64,000 nt of DNA from assembly GCA_003513495.1 (NCBI GenBank), contig DOPM01000046.1, forward strand, positions 57,697-121,696. Direction: 5' to 3'. The translations under genes were made by a program, and so were the position numbers. This stretch comes from Desulfosporosinus sp. Its GTDB lineage: Bacteria; Bacillota; Desulfitobacteriia; Desulfitobacteriales; Desulfitobacteriaceae. Every line of letters starts with the position of its first letter. Positions within the stretch are counted from its first letter, which is position 1. A model generated the notes under the pieces. It was not told the origin of the DNA, ran no database searches, and was given only the letters and a program-made list of their open reading frames with translations. Below are positions 15,771 to 25,299 of this stretch, one piece after another.

Positions 15771-17855
15771 ATGAAAATAGCTCTAATAGGTAACCCTAAT
15801 GTAGGGAAGAGTACAGTTTTCAATGCCTTAACGGGTTCTAATCAACAGGTAGGAAACTGGGCTGGAAAAACAGTTGAACGAAAATCGGGGTCGATACATA
15901 GAGATAATGACGAAATAGAGCTGATCGACCTGCCAGGAACCTATAGTTTGACCGCATATTCTCAAGAAGAGATTGTTACACGCGAATATATTCTCCGCGA
16001 AAAGCCAGATGTCGTTATGGCAATGGTTGACGCTTCAAATATTGAACGAAACCTCTATCTAGTTTTACAGATTCTTGAACTTACCCCACGGGTTGTTATT
16101 GGCTTAAATATGATGGATTTAGCAAAGTCCGCAGGGATAACAATTCATTCAAATAGGTTAGCGCAAGCATTGAATGTTCCCGTTGTGGAAATCGTTGCAG
16201 CTAAAGGGAAAGGGATCAACGAATTCTTAACAGAGGCTATTCGGGTAGGAAAACTTAAAAGTGAATCTGTTTGGGATGAAATTCCTTATCCGGACGAGCT
16301 GGAAAAAAGGATTCAGGCAATGGAACAACTATTGACTGGTACTATTTGGGCTTCAAAGTATCCTTTACGTTGGTTGGCTATCAAACGTTTAGAACAAGAT
16401 CCGGAAATAGGGCAAACTTGGCAAAGCATCCCTCGGTCCTCCCAAAGGAATAAGAAGCAGGATCCCTGCCATGATGCAGGAGATCCGCTCAAATATGTAC
16501 TTCAAGAATCAGTTACCTTGCCTGGAGAGGAGTTGCTCCAGGCTTATGAAATAGAGGGGTGGAGCAAGGATCATTTCGAAATGGCAGTGGCAGATGCCAA
16601 GTACCAATATATTTCAAAGATTCTCCCTGAGTTTAGGGTGCATGAGAATTCAGCTAAACCTACCTGGACAGATGCTTTAGATAAATGGATACTTTCTCCG
16701 ATCTGGGGTTATCCTATCATGTTCCTTATTATTTCCCTGGTATTTTGGTTTTCTTTTGTTGCCAGTGCACCATTAGGAGGAGCTGTATCGGAAGGAATGG
16801 CTTGGGCGGCAGAGGTCGTTGTAAGTTTGCTACAGTGGAGCCATGTGCCTGAGGCTGCTCAGAGTTTAGTACGAGACGGCATCTTTGCTGGGGTGGGCGC
16901 TGTTTTAGCGTTTGTTCCTCAAATTGCGATATTCTTTGCTTTTTTCTCTATATTGCAAGACAGTGGTTATTTAGCCCGTGCAGCGTTCTTGGGTGACCGA
17001 TTTATGCAACTTATGGGATTACATGGAAAGTCCTTTTTCTCTTTAGTATCCGGATTTGGTTGTAATGTCCCAGCAATAATGGCTACACGAACTTTGGAGG
17101 ATCCTAAGGACCGTTTGATTACCATGTTAATAAATCCCTTGATTCCATGTGTTCCGCGCTTAGGAGTCATGAGCGCTGTCGTAGCAGCATTTTTTCCTGG
17201 TTCTCGAGGAGCTCTCATAATGATTAGCTTATTATTAATAAGTTTACTTCTGGTTATGTTCTCGGCCTTATTTTTAAGAAAAGTCGTCCAACAAAAGGAA
17301 CGATCAGCCTTTGTAATGGAACTTCCTTTATACCATATCCCCACCTTGCGCAATGTTTTAATGCCTACTTGGCAAAAAACCTATTCCTTCTTAAAAAGAG
17401 CATGGACGTTTATTTTGGTAGCATCAATAGTCGTTTGGGTCTTAAGCTCTTATCCGCAAGGGGCCCCCATGAATGCCACATGGGCTGGAAAAATGGGTGA
17501 GGGATTAGCTTTTATCGGGCAGCCATTAGGATTTGACTGGCGCATTATGGTTGCGATTGTTTTTGGGTTTACTGCCAAAGAAACGACATTATCCACACTA
17601 GGTATTTTGTACGGTGTAGCCGCGGATGCTTCCCAGTCAATCGCTGAGGCTATGACTGGGGCCATGACTCCTTTAGGTGCCTATACCTTTCTGGTAGTAT
17701 ATATGCTATATATTCCTTGCCTTGCATCAGTTGTTACGACCTATAAGGAGTCAAAGAGCCTAGGTTGGACAAGCTTTGGGATTGCCTATAACCTAATACT
17801 TAGTTTCGTCATAGGATGGCTTGTTTTTCACGGAGGAAAAGTTCTGGGCTTTTAA
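15771..17855 (+). CDS. feoB: Ferrous iron transporter FeoB, 694 aa
   Basis: An N-terminal G domain: G1 GNPNVGKST (residues 7-15), G3 DLPG, G4 NMMD. It is followed by a linker and a C-terminal permease of about eight helices, with the Gate motifs SGFGCNVPAIMATR and NPLIPCVPRLGV. It imports Fe2+ across the cytoplasmic membrane. The start is the ATG at 15771, 11 codons inside the longest frame, since GGGAGGAGG lies just upstream and the G1 motif then sits at the usual position. A Cys/His-bearing insert (QDPCHDAGDP) lies in the linker. Confidence 0.95.
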   Translation: MKIALIGNPNVGKSTVFNALTGSNQQVGNWAGKTVERKSGSIHRDNDEIELIDLPGTYSLTAYSQEEIVTREYILREKPDVVMAMVDASNIERNLYLVLQILELTPRVVIGLNMMDLAKSAGITIHSNRLAQALNVPVVEIVAAKGKGINEFLTEAIRVGKLKSESVWDEIPYPDELEKRIQAMEQLLTGTIWASKYPLRWLAIKRLEQDPEIGQTWQSIPRSSQRNKKQDPCHDAGDPLKYVLQESVTLPGEELLQAYEIEGWSKDHFEMAVADAKYQYISKILPEFRVHENSAKPTWTDALDKWILSPIWGYPIMFLIISLVFWFSFVASAPLGGAVSEGMAWAAEVVVSLLQWSHVPEAAQSLVRDGIFAGVGAVLAFVPQIAIFFAFFSILQDSGYLARAAFLGDRFMQLMGLHGKSFFSLVSGFGCNVPAIMATRTLEDPKDRLITMLINPLIPCVPRLGVMSAVVAAFFPGSRGALIMISLLLISLLLVMFSALFLRKVVQQKERSAFVMELPLYHIPTLRNVLMPTWQKTYSFLKRAWTFILVASIVVWVLSSYPQGAPMNATWAGKMGEGLAFIGQPLGFDWRIMVAIVFGFTAKETTLSTLGILYGVAADASQSIAEAMTGAMTPLGAYTFLVVYMLYIPCLASVVTTYKESKSLGWTSFGIAYNLILSFVIGWLVFHGGKVLGF

Positions 17856-17883
17856 TAACAAAACCCGTTGGGGGTGAACCGTT

Positions 17884-18171
17884 TTGCTTACAAGTATTAT
17901 GGAAGTACTATCGTGCAAATCTTTATCAATGGCCCAGCTGGCTGAAGAACTGGGTTATTCCGTAAGAGAGCTTGAAAGCGCCTTGGAACAAATGGAACAC
18001 ATGGGTTATGTCCGTCGTGAGGTCTTAGGGCAAGCCTGTAGCCCGAGCTGCGGTAAAGATCCAAGCAGCGGTGAATGTGAAGGATGTAGCTTTCTTTCCC
18101 CAGAAGGGTTTGCTTTTTGGGTACTTACGGAGAGGGGACAAATATTGTCAGGACAATCCTCGGGAAAATGA
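17884..18171 (+). CDS. FeoC-like winged-helix protein with Cys cluster, 95 aa
   Basis: A short winged helix (MLTSIMEVLSCKSLSMAQLAEELGYS...) followed by four cysteines (CSPSCGKDPSSGECEGC) that could hold an Fe-S cluster, as described for FeoC. FeoC may sense iron or oxygen and regulate FeoB. It lies 28 bases after feoB. A TTG at 17884 is preceded by GGGGGTG; an ATG five codons on is an alternative. Regulatory role inferred from context. Confidence 0.75.
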   Translation: MLTSIMEVLSCKSLSMAQLAEELGYSVRELESALEQMEHMGYVRREVLGQACSPSCGKDPSSGECEGCSFLSPEGFAFWVLTERGQILSGQSSGK

Positions 18172-18263
18172 TGTTAGATAATAGGATCTATGGTATGATG
18201 TTAAATATCCTTTAGTACGATCTAAGGTGTTAGGAATTGTTTAAGAAGGGAGCTCGTGACATA

Positions 18264-18857
18264 ATGAGTAAGCCCCGTGAGGAAAAATATCATGCAATTT
18301 TAGATGCAGCCACGGAGGCTTTTGCCGAGTATGGCTATTTCACTTGCCAGGTATCTAAAATTGCCAAGTTAGCCGGCGTCGCTGATGGAACGATTTATTT
18401 ATATTTCAAGAATAAAGAGGACATTTTGGTCAGTCTTTTTTCAGAGCGAATGGGTCGATTTATTCAAGAAGTTCGTCAGTCTGTGGTTCAATACCAGACT
18501 ACTCAAGAACGATTATTATGCATCATTCAGACTCACTTTAAATACATGCAGGAAAATCGCTCTCTAGCTATAGTTACGCAAATTGAACTTAGACAATCTG
18601 ATCCTAAAATTAGGGAGGCAGTTTCTGGGCCCCTGCGAGAGTATTTCCATTTAATTGAACAAGTTCTTGCAGAAGGCGTAGAGAAAGATGAAATAGTGCT
18701 AGCAGACGTTAAAGTAGGTCGACAGATGTTCTTTGGAACTCTTGATGCTGCTATCAGCGATTGGGTAAGTTCTAAGAAACCGCGTCCTTTAGAGGGAGTA
18801 GAAGACTTAGTATTTGATCTTATGCGAGGGGCTTTTAGAATAAAGCAGAAACAATAA
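18264..18857 (+). CDS. TetR-family regulator resembling FadR of Bacillus, 197 aa
   Basis: The N-terminal HTH reads FTCQVSKIAKLAGVADGTIYLYF..., continuing KNKEDIL. This and a later segment LAIVTQIELRQS are close, from memory, to B. subtilis FadR (YsiA), the acyl-CoA-responsive repressor of fatty acid degradation. No fad genes are nearby. The ATG at 18264 with AAGGGAG upstream is preferred over a TTG nine codons earlier. A strong terminator follows. Confidence 0.8.
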   Translation: MSKPREEKYHAILDAATEAFAEYGYFTCQVSKIAKLAGVADGTIYLYFKNKEDILVSLFSERMGRFIQEVRQSVVQYQTTQERLLCIIQTHFKYMQENRSLAIVTQIELRQSDPKIREAVSGPLREYFHLIEQVLAEGVEKDEIVLADVKVGRQMFFGTLDAAISDWVSSKKPRPLEGVEDLVFDLMRGAFRIKQKQ

Positions 18858-18885
18858 TTAAATTCTACGTTGTTTTGAAAATATC

Positions 18886-18932
18886 AAGAGCCAATCACTT
18901 AAATTTTCTTAAAATCTAAGTGATTGGCTCTT
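18886..18932. terminator. Strong hairpin terminator between TetR and MFS genes
   Basis: A perfect 16-base stem, AAGAGCCAATCACTTA / TAAGTGATTGGCTCTT, with a 15-base loop and T-rich flank. It serves the plus-strand TetR gene and lies 60 bases past the stop of the convergent MFS gene. Confidence 0.8.
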
Positions 18933-18992
18933 TTCGTAAGTGAAGCCGTAATTCTAAAGAAGAGTCTTCTTCTATACTATTAATTTCCTAAC

Positions 18993-20174
18993 TTATGTGG
19001 CTATACGTTGGGTTCTCGCTGGAGGTCGGCTTTTCATCAATAGTGCGGTAATTCCGGCTACAAGAGGGAGAAAGAACAATACTGAGATCGCCGTAGATAA
19101 GCCATAAAGATCTGCTATACGGCCTATTAGGATGACCATTAGCCCTCCGATTCCCCCAGCAAAGCCCATGGTTAATCCGGCAGCGAGAGACTTATTATTC
19201 GGAATAGCTTCTTGAGCAGCTACTACGGTCACAGAAAAGCTGGACAATAGAGAAGCACCAGCAAGGCCTAAGAAAATAACACTAAGAACGCCCTGTGTGT
19301 GTGTGAAACCATAGAAAAGAGGTGTAGAAAGGGCGAGGGAAGAAACAATTAACCGTTTACGACCATATCGATCTGAAATATATCCACCAAGAATTCCACC
19401 GATAGCTCCAGAGAATAACATAATAAAAACTAAATGACTAGAGGCAATCGACGAAAGGTTTTGTGCCTGAAAATATAAGGGGAGAATGGTTAACAATCCG
19501 GTAAAGGTTAAAGCTCGAATAGCGATGACACTAGTGATCGCCAGCAGTTCTGTACGGGCATTTTGCAAAGAATTAAGTACATCGCTTAACGAGGGGGCCT
19601 TTCCACTAAGTACATTATTTTTGGGGGCAAAAAAATAGAGGAGTAAAGCAACTAAAATCCCGGGGATAACTGTATAAACTGTAGCGCTAAGACCATAGGT
19701 TTGAAAAAGGGGAACCAGTAGGAGTGGGCTGAGAGCAAACCCAATATTCCCAAAGGCGATAAACATAGATAGAAGAACGGCTTTTCGGTCACCACTTACA
19801 ACAGTAATCATGGTTGATGCCTGGGGATGAAAGGCGGCAGTCCCAAGACCCGCTAAAGTGGCTAAGAGTACAAGCAGAAGATAGTTGGTTACAAGACCAG
19901 TTAAACTGAGCATAGTTGCCATCCAAAGTGTGCCCACATGGACGAGCCACCGCTTTCCCTGTCGATCTAGGAAGTAGCCAAAGATTGGCTGTATGAAAGA
20001 AGAGCTAATAGTAAACGCTGAAACTAATATGGCTGCTCTCGTAGCGCTAAGGGCTGTAGCTGCGACTAGAAAAGGGAGCATTTGAGGTAGATAGTTACTG
20101 TACATATCATTTAGCATGTGAGCTAACGATAGGACACCAATGGTAGAATACTCAATAGGTTGCTTATGATTCAT
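18993..20174 (-). CDS. MFS transporter, fosmidomycin-resistance (Fsr) type, 393 aa
   Basis: Twelve predicted membrane helices. The N-terminal SLAHMLNDMYSNYLPQMLPFL, the GTAAFHPQAS stretch and GNIGFALSPLLL are typical of the Fsr branch of the major facilitator superfamily. Fsr proteins export small molecules by proton antiport; the natural substrate is usually unknown. The ATG at 20174 has GGAGT eight bases upstream. Single gene. Confidence 0.8.
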   Translation of the reverse strand: MNHKQPIEYSTIGVLSLAHMLNDMYSNYLPQMLPFLVAATALSATRAAILVSAFTISSSFIQPIFGYFLDRQGKRWLVHVGTLWMATMLSLTGLVTNYLLLVLLATLAGLGTAAFHPQASTMITVVSGDRKAVLLSMFIAFGNIGFALSPLLLVPLFQTYGLSATVYTVIPGILVALLLYFFAPKNNVLSGKAPSLSDVLNSLQNARTELLAITSVIAIRALTFTGLLTILPLYFQAQNLSSIASSHLVFIMLFSGAIGGILGGYISDRYGRKRLIVSSLALSTPLFYGFTHTQGVLSVIFLGLAGASLLSSFSVTVVAAQEAIPNNKSLAAGLTMGFAGGIGGLMVILIGRIADLYGLSTAISVLFFLPLVAGITALLMKSRPPARTQRIAT

Positions 20175-20375
20175 GTTGGGACTCCTTTCGTTAAAACAGT
20201 ATACGAGCTTATTTGAAAATGGTCAATAAATAATACTAGGTTTGTTGTAAATATTGGGACTTGTTGAAGCAAGTATTCCAATTCAGTGGGTCTATGGACA
20301 AAAGGTTCTTGTAGGGGTAGTATTTATGTAAATGAGAATACTATTTTAGTAAAACCAATAGATAGGGAGATTGCG

Positions 20376-21101
20376 ATGGATTTTGCAGGAAAAGATAAGG
20401 CTACATATGTGAAAGAAACTTTTAATTCTATAGCAGGGCGTTATGACCTGATGAATAGCCTTATGAGCCTAGGAATGGATAAGCGATGGAGGCGTCTAGC
20501 AGTTCAAGAGGTCGGTGCGAAGCCTGGTATGCATATGCTTGATGTATGCTGTGGGACAGGTCAACTTTCTATGGAATTAGGGCGTGTTGTCGGCCACGAA
20601 GGAAGCGTGACCGGGCTTGATTTTTCGCAAAAAATGTTAGAAGTTGCAGAAAAATCCTTGGTTCAGGCATCAAATGTAGGTAGTGTTCGATTTCTTCATG
20701 GAAATGCGATGGAGCTCCCTTTTCAAGACAATTCCTTTGACGGAGTTACAGTGGGATGGGGGTTGAGGAATTTGCCGGACTTGCAACGGGGGTTACGGGA
20801 AATGATAAGAACAGTTAAGCCCGGAGGGAAGGTTGTATCCCTTGATATGGCTAAACCATCACTTATTGGTTTTAAACAAGCGTATTGGCTCTATTTCGAT
20901 AAACTTGTTCCCTTTATGGGCAAGGTTTGGGCAAGAAAGGCTAGTGCCTATCAATATCTACACGACTCTGCTCGAGAGTTCCCGGCCCAAGAAGAATTAG
21001 TACGTATTTTTACAGAATGTGGACTTGAAGAGGCTCATTACAATAATTTGGCTGGTGGTGTTGTGGCCATCGTTTCCGGAACAAAACCACGGGATTTATA
21101 G
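20376..21101 (+). CDS. menG: Demethylmenaquinone methyltransferase (UbiE/MenG), 241 aa
   Basis: A class I SAM methyltransferase: motif I MLDVCCGTGQLS, then GLDFSQKMLEVA, and the UbiE-specific SFDGVTVGWGLRNLPD and KPGGKVVSLDMAKP. The N-terminal VKETFNSIAGRYDLMNSLMS is the UbiE family signature. It adds the last methyl group to demethylmenaquinone. The ATG at 20376 with AGGGAGA is taken as start rather than upstream in-frame codons without one. mqnA and mqnE elsewhere in the window supply earlier menaquinone steps. Confidence 0.92.
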   Translation: MDFAGKDKATYVKETFNSIAGRYDLMNSLMSLGMDKRWRRLAVQEVGAKPGMHMLDVCCGTGQLSMELGRVVGHEGSVTGLDFSQKMLEVAEKSLVQASNVGSVRFLHGNAMELPFQDNSFDGVTVGWGLRNLPDLQRGLREMIRTVKPGGKVVSLDMAKPSLIGFKQAYWLYFDKLVPFMGKVWARKASAYQYLHDSAREFPAQEELVRIFTECGLEEAHYNNLAGGVVAIVSGTKPRDL

Positions 21102-21209
21102 GAGTCCTCCTTCTAAAGATTTTATCTTACAATAATATCTGCATGATTATTTACGTAGTTGCTCATACTATCCCTGTTATATAAGAAAAATTGAAAGGAA
21201 GGGATCAGT

Positions 21210-21632
21210 ATGAAAGTACGTGACGTCATGACGAATCAGGTTGATTGGGTTACTCCAAATGCCTCAATTGTAGAAGTAGCGCGGTTGATGAAGAACAAGG
21301 ATGTTGGTTCAATTCCTGTTTGTGAGGACAAGAAAGTAGTTGGAATCATTACCGACAGGGATATTGTTCTTAGGGTTGTAGCAGATGGATTAAATAGTGA
21401 AAGCAAAAGGGCTAAGGATATTATGAATTCTCAGGTTATCACAGTTACTGCAGATCAAGATGTTCATGAGGCTGCTCATTTAATGTCCGAGTATCAAATT
21501 CGAAGATTGCCAGTAGTAGAACAGGGAACAATCATTGGAATAGTGGCATTAGGTGATTTAGCCATCGAAAAAATTCATGTTAATGAAGCTGGAGATGCCC
21601 TTAGCGATATCTCTCAAGGTGCACACCATTAA
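21210..21632 (+). CDS. CBS-domain protein, 140 aa
   Basis: Two CBS motifs (VRDVMTNQVDWVTPNASIVEVARLM and AKDIMNSQVITVTADQDVHEAAHLM), each ending with the GIITDRDI / GIVALGDLA strand. Such stand-alone pairs bind adenine nucleotides and act as energy sensors. The ATG at 21210 follows GGAAGGG. Single gene, ended by the long hairpin at 21747-21787. Confidence 0.85.
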   Translation: MKVRDVMTNQVDWVTPNASIVEVARLMKNKDVGSIPVCEDKKVVGIITDRDIVLRVVADGLNSESKRAKDIMNSQVITVTADQDVHEAAHLMSEYQIRRLPVVEQGTIIGIVALGDLAIEKIHVNEAGDALSDISQGAHH

Positions 21633-21746
21633 CTAAATAGATTTCGGTATCGAATTTGGCACGATGGTAAGAGTACTTGTTCAACTTACAGGTGGACGTG
21701 CCTACTTGATGAGCGTAAGTCTTAAGATTGGATAAACCCTTTTAGG

Positions 21747-21787
21747 CAGATAATAACGTTGTGAAAAATTCACAACGTTATTATCTG
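21747..21787 (+). terminator. Very long perfect hairpin terminator
   Basis: A 19-base perfect stem, CAGATAATAACGTTGTGAA and its complement, around a three-base loop AAA, followed by TTTG. It lies about 115 bases after the CBS gene and 50 before the thioesterase gene, so it may also shape the leader of the latter. Confidence 0.65.
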
Positions 21788-21840
21788 TTTGTGAGTTTTG
21801 TGATAGACTAAAATAAAAATAAGAGAAGGATGTGCTCGCT

Positions 21841-22230
21841 TTGAATTTATATGTTGGAATAAAAGGACAGGCCCAAACCATAGTAAAAGATTCTAATACT
21901 GCACAGGCTATGGGTAGTGGACAACTTGAGGTCTTTGCAACTCCCGCTATGGTGGCGCTCATGGAAGAAGCCGCCGTAAATTCTTTGGAGTTACCCCTGG
22001 GGCAATCGAGTGTGGGAACTTCCTTAGATATTAAGCATATTGCTGCAACTCCACTAGGCTCTAAAGTACTCGCCACTGCTGAACTCATTGAAATAGACCG
22101 CCGTAGACTCGTATTTTCAGTAGAAGTATACGACGAAGCTGGACAGATTGGCATAGGAAAGCACGAACGTTTTATTATTGAAGTCGAACCCTTTCTTGCT
22201 AAAACGAAAAATCGCAAACAGGAGTTATAA
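21841..22230 (+). CDS. Hotdog-fold thioesterase (FlK-like), 129 aa
   Basis: A fluoroacetyl-CoA-thioesterase-like hotdog protein: ATPAMVALMEEAAVNSLE, then VGTSLDIKHIAATPLGSKVLATAEL and a C-terminal IGKHERFIIEV. It likely hydrolyses a small acyl-CoA; the substrate is unknown. A TTG at 21841 lies ten bases after AAGGA; a GTG three codons earlier is too close to it. The next gene begins one base after the stop. Confidence 0.75.
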   Translation: MNLYVGIKGQAQTIVKDSNTAQAMGSGQLEVFATPAMVALMEEAAVNSLELPLGQSSVGTSLDIKHIAATPLGSKVLATAELIEIDRRRLVFSVEVYDEAGQIGIGKHERFIIEVEPFLAKTKNRKQEL

Positions 22231-22231
22231 C

Positions 22232-22846
22232 GTGGAAGGATTTAATACATTATCTAGAATTGTTACTGAGGAACAAGTAATCGATAAATCTCGTTTTATT
22301 GGCATTGCTATTCCTCTTACAACGTTAGAGGAAATAGAAACAGCTTTGATAAGAATTCGCGAAGACTATCCCAATGCTCGTCATTATGTTTACGCCTATC
22401 GATTACACAACGGATTCATGGAGAAGTCCTCTGACGACGGCGAGCCTCAGGGTACTGGTGGGCGCCCTATACTGGATATCCTTCAGCACCGAAATATTTG
22501 GAATGTGCTTCTAGTTGTAGTTCGCTATTTTGGGGGAGTACTACTAGGAACAGGTGGGTTGACAAGAGCCTATGGTGGAACTGCTCGACAAGTCATTAAT
22601 TCGACAGAATTAAAGAAACTATCCGTTTATCACATATACATTTTACGTGTACCGTATCAATGGTTTGAAACTCTTAAGTATCAATTCGAACAACATGATT
22701 GGTTCATTCAAAACGAAGAGTTTAGTGACGTAATTAATCTTCATGTTAATATTCCTGAACATGAAATAGAGAAGTTCAGAGAATGGATTGATGATTTTAC
22801 TAGAAAACAAGTCCTATATGAGGATCACGGAACTATATGGAGATAG
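22232..22846 (+). CDS. YigZ/IMPACT-family protein, 204 aa
   Basis: The UPF0029/IMPACT domain is clear: KSRFIGIAIPL near the start, YPNARHYVYAYRL, SDDGEPQGTGGRPILD, and YFGGVLLGTGGLTRAYGG. The C-terminal DUF1949 part follows. The family binds nucleic acid or translation factors; its biochemical role is not settled. The GTG start at 22232 follows AGGAG in the end of the thioesterase gene, giving a two-gene unit. Confidence 0.9.
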   Translation: MEGFNTLSRIVTEEQVIDKSRFIGIAIPLTTLEEIETALIRIREDYPNARHYVYAYRLHNGFMEKSSDDGEPQGTGGRPILDILQHRNIWNVLLVVVRYFGGVLLGTGGLTRAYGGTARQVINSTELKKLSVYHIYILRVPYQWFETLKYQFEQHDWFIQNEEFSDVINLHVNIPEHEIEKFREWIDDFTRKQVLYEDHGTIWR

Positions 22847-23013
22847 AAACTTTTGTAGTTAATATTGTTTATTTTATGAATATTTAAACTTTATGAAAGT
22901 GAATACAATCACTTTCTTTTTTCTTATCCATATGCTAAAATCATAGCAAAGATAAAAACAATTAATGACAAGCCGTGACTAATTAACAAGATTGAGTAAA
23001 GGGGGCATATTCT

Positions 23014-23160
23014 ATGTTAGGTTTCATTCCTGTCCTAATAATTGGTGGATTTCTAGGGGGATGCGCAGTGGTTATTGCGGCATCATGTCTTCAGCTCGTT
23101 AAATTAACTGTCAATTTACCGAAAAATAGTGGAACCATGCGAAGGGTAATAGAGGCTTAA
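23014..23160 (+). CDS. Small membrane protein, 48 aa
   Basis: An ATG at 23014 lies about eight bases after AAAGGGGG. The product starts with one glycine-rich membrane helix (FIPVLIIGGFLGGCAVVIAA), then a short basic tail ending TMRRVIEA. It is followed by a hairpin terminator at 23195-23224, which supports a real transcript. No family recognised. Confidence 0.6.
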   Translation: MLGFIPVLIIGGFLGGCAVVIAASCLQLVKLTVNLPKNSGTMRRVIEA

Positions 23161-23194
23161 TGATTTTCAATTTAACCCATCAATTATATAACTA

Positions 23195-23224
23195 AAACAT
23201 CCCTTCTATGACGAGGGGATGTTT
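23195..23224 (+). terminator. Intrinsic terminator after the 48-aa gene
   Basis: AAACATCCC / GGGATGTTT, then ATTATTTTT. Confidence 0.7.
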
Positions 23225-23274
23225 ATTATTTTTCCGGATATCACGACACCTTGCTATCCAGGCGGTGTTCTTAT

Positions 23275-24327
23275 CTATTTGAAGACACTTTGATTACGTC
23301 CGGTTGTTTTCGCTTCATAAAGAGCGTGATCTGCTCTTGAAATTAATGATGCCGGAGAATCTGAGGAGCGCCAGAGGGTAACGCCGATACTTATTGTAAC
23401 GGATACATCAATGCCAGTTGCCTGGTGAAGAACTTTGGTTTTTTCTACAACGTGTCGAATTTTTTCGCTGATAAATAGTACAATTTTTTCCGTAGCTTCT
23501 GGGATAAGAATGACAAATTCTTCTCCACCATAACGGGCAATGAGGTCCTCTTCTCTTAAATTGTTAAGAAGCTCTCTCACAATCGTTTGAAGTACGGTAT
23601 CTCCGAATTGATGTCCATATTTGTCGTTAAACTGTTTGAAGTTATCAACATCGATCATAAGTAAGCCAAAGGTCACTGACCGCTTATGGCGTTGACATAG
23701 TGAGATGTACTCGCGCAAGCGTTTTTGAAAGTAACGATGATTATATACGCCTGTCAATCCGTCAGTAATTGATTCCCTCTGGACAATGGCATAAAGAAGA
23801 GCATTCTCCAATGCCGAGGTTGCATGACCGGCAACAGTCTCCAAGAATCTCATTTGTTCAGACGTGATTTCCGTTTGGCGAATGGCGTGAATGTTGATTG
23901 TTCCGGTTTTATGTTGGGCGTTTTGAAGAGGCAAACAACATATCCATTCCCAATCTTGCCTTCTATTTTCGGGGGGGCAATAATAGGTAACCCCTTTATC
24001 TAATACTTGTAATAGAAACGACAAATCAAGATCTGGAGGAATCTGTGGTGTAATTGTTTGTGAATCGAAAACTCCTATGACCTGAAAATCTTGAGTTTTT
24101 TCATTGTAAAGACATACGCTTGCTTGATCAATACTAATAAGAGATGCAATAGCACTAATAATATTGGAGGCAATTACTTTAGGATCTAGCGAAGCATTAA
24201 GAGCACGTGCAATGTCTAAAAGAACGTTTGTCTGTAAACGTATTGCTTCTAACTCGCTTTCTAAGACATATATTCTTTGCAACAATTCAGAAGTGTCTTC
24301 TGGGTCGATTTGCCGATCACTTGACAT
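23275..24327 (-). CDS. GAF-GGDEF diguanylate cyclase, 350 aa
   Basis: A helical N-terminus, a GAF domain (about residues 30-175) and a GGDEF domain with the active-site motif GGEEF in ARYGGEEFVILIPE. The RxxD inhibitory site (REED) lies five residues before the motif, so product feedback is expected. It should make c-di-GMP from GTP; the GAF ligand is unknown. The ATG at 24327 follows AGGGGGC. An HD-GYP protein at 28265 could break down the same messenger. Confidence 0.9.
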   Translation of the reverse strand: MSSDRQIDPEDTSELLQRIYVLESELEAIRLQTNVLLDIARALNASLDPKVIASNIISAIASLISIDQASVCLYNEKTQDFQVIGVFDSQTITPQIPPDLDLSFLLQVLDKGVTYYCPPENRRQDWEWICCLPLQNAQHKTGTINIHAIRQTEITSEQMRFLETVAGHATSALENALLYAIVQRESITDGLTGVYNHRYFQKRLREYISLCQRHKRSVTFGLLMIDVDNFKQFNDKYGHQFGDTVLQTIVRELLNNLREEDLIARYGGEEFVILIPEATEKIVLFISEKIRHVVEKTKVLHQATGIDVSVTISIGVTLWRSSDSPASLISRADHALYEAKTTGRNQSVFK

Positions 24328-24563
24328 AACTATGCCCCCTACAAAATGAGTGAAGGTGTTGAATTAAGGCAGACTAATATACTATTCTCTTTTAAGTTGA
24401 ATTATCCTTTGACTATATCATATTTTCCCAAAAGAAAATTGTCAAAGAAGCAGCTATAAAAATGCAAATCCATGGGCATAGAAGAAGGAGAAATGGGACT
24501 TCTGTCGAATTTTTAAAATGAAATGGTTTAATATAAAGGGGGACCCGTATTCTGACATATGAA

Positions 24564-25283
24564 TTGACAGTCGTTTTAGGAAGTATACCCTTTGTTTTGT
24601 TCTTAACATGGCAAGCGAGAGTGTTCGGAATATCGAGGATGAGAGTGTTCACTATCACTTTTTTGTTGAGTTGTGCTGTCTTAGTTTTTCCCCGAGCTCT
24701 TCAGTCAGGTTGGATTATCTTATGGTTTGTGCTTGTATTTTTGATTATTTCAGCTATATTATGGTCAAGAAAAAAGGATGGAGACAAGCACTTCAACAAA
24801 AAGTATAATTTGCAAGACAATAATGCGAATAAAGTCGAAAAAGACACAAAAGTTGATGAAGATGCTTTAGTAGAAGAACTTAGTCCTCCACCGGATGATT
24901 CTGAAACCCAAGCAGAGTCCGACGCACCACTTCCACTTTTAGAAGTTGGAAACTCACAGAAAGCTGAAGAGATCGTCGAAGGATTAGATTTGCTAACGAT
25001 CGATGAACTCATCGATATGGGATTTAAAGAAAAACATCTCGGAAATTTTCAACAAGCCGCAGTTTGTTTTTCCCGTGCATTAACTCTGGAGCCGATGCCT
25101 AATTTGGCCTTTTATTTAATAATTGATTATTATTGGCTATTGGATAATCTAGAGGAGCGTGATTATGCGTTAACTGAATTGAGGGTACATATTCAAAAAT
25201 ATTTGCCACAGTTTAATTCAGAACTACGGCGTCGCTTTGATGCTTGGCTACACAAAGAAAATCTTATTAAATATTTTAATTAA
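24564..25283 (+). CDS. Membrane protein with TPR-like tail, 239 aa
   Basis: Three hydrophobic segments in the first 75 residues, an acidic proline-bearing linker (about 85-135), and a C-terminal helical repeat region (LGNFQQAAVCFSRALTLEP is a TPR signature). Function unknown. The start is doubtful: the frame opens at TTG 24564, but AAGGGGG lies 20 bases upstream, closer to a possible CTG at 24552. The PRC-barrel gene follows after 16 bases. Confidence 0.6.
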   Translation: MTVVLGSIPFVLFLTWQARVFGISRMRVFTITFLLSCAVLVFPRALQSGWIILWFVLVFLIISAILWSRKKDGDKHFNKKYNLQDNNANKVEKDTKVDEDALVEELSPPPDDSETQAESDAPLPLLEVGNSQKAEEIVEGLDLLTIDELIDMGFKEKHLGNFQQAAVCFSRALTLEPMPNLAFYLIIDYYWLLDNLEERDYALTELRVHIQKYLPQFNSELRRRFDAWLHKENLIKYFN

Positions 25284-25299
25284 TTAGGAGGCTCTCGCC

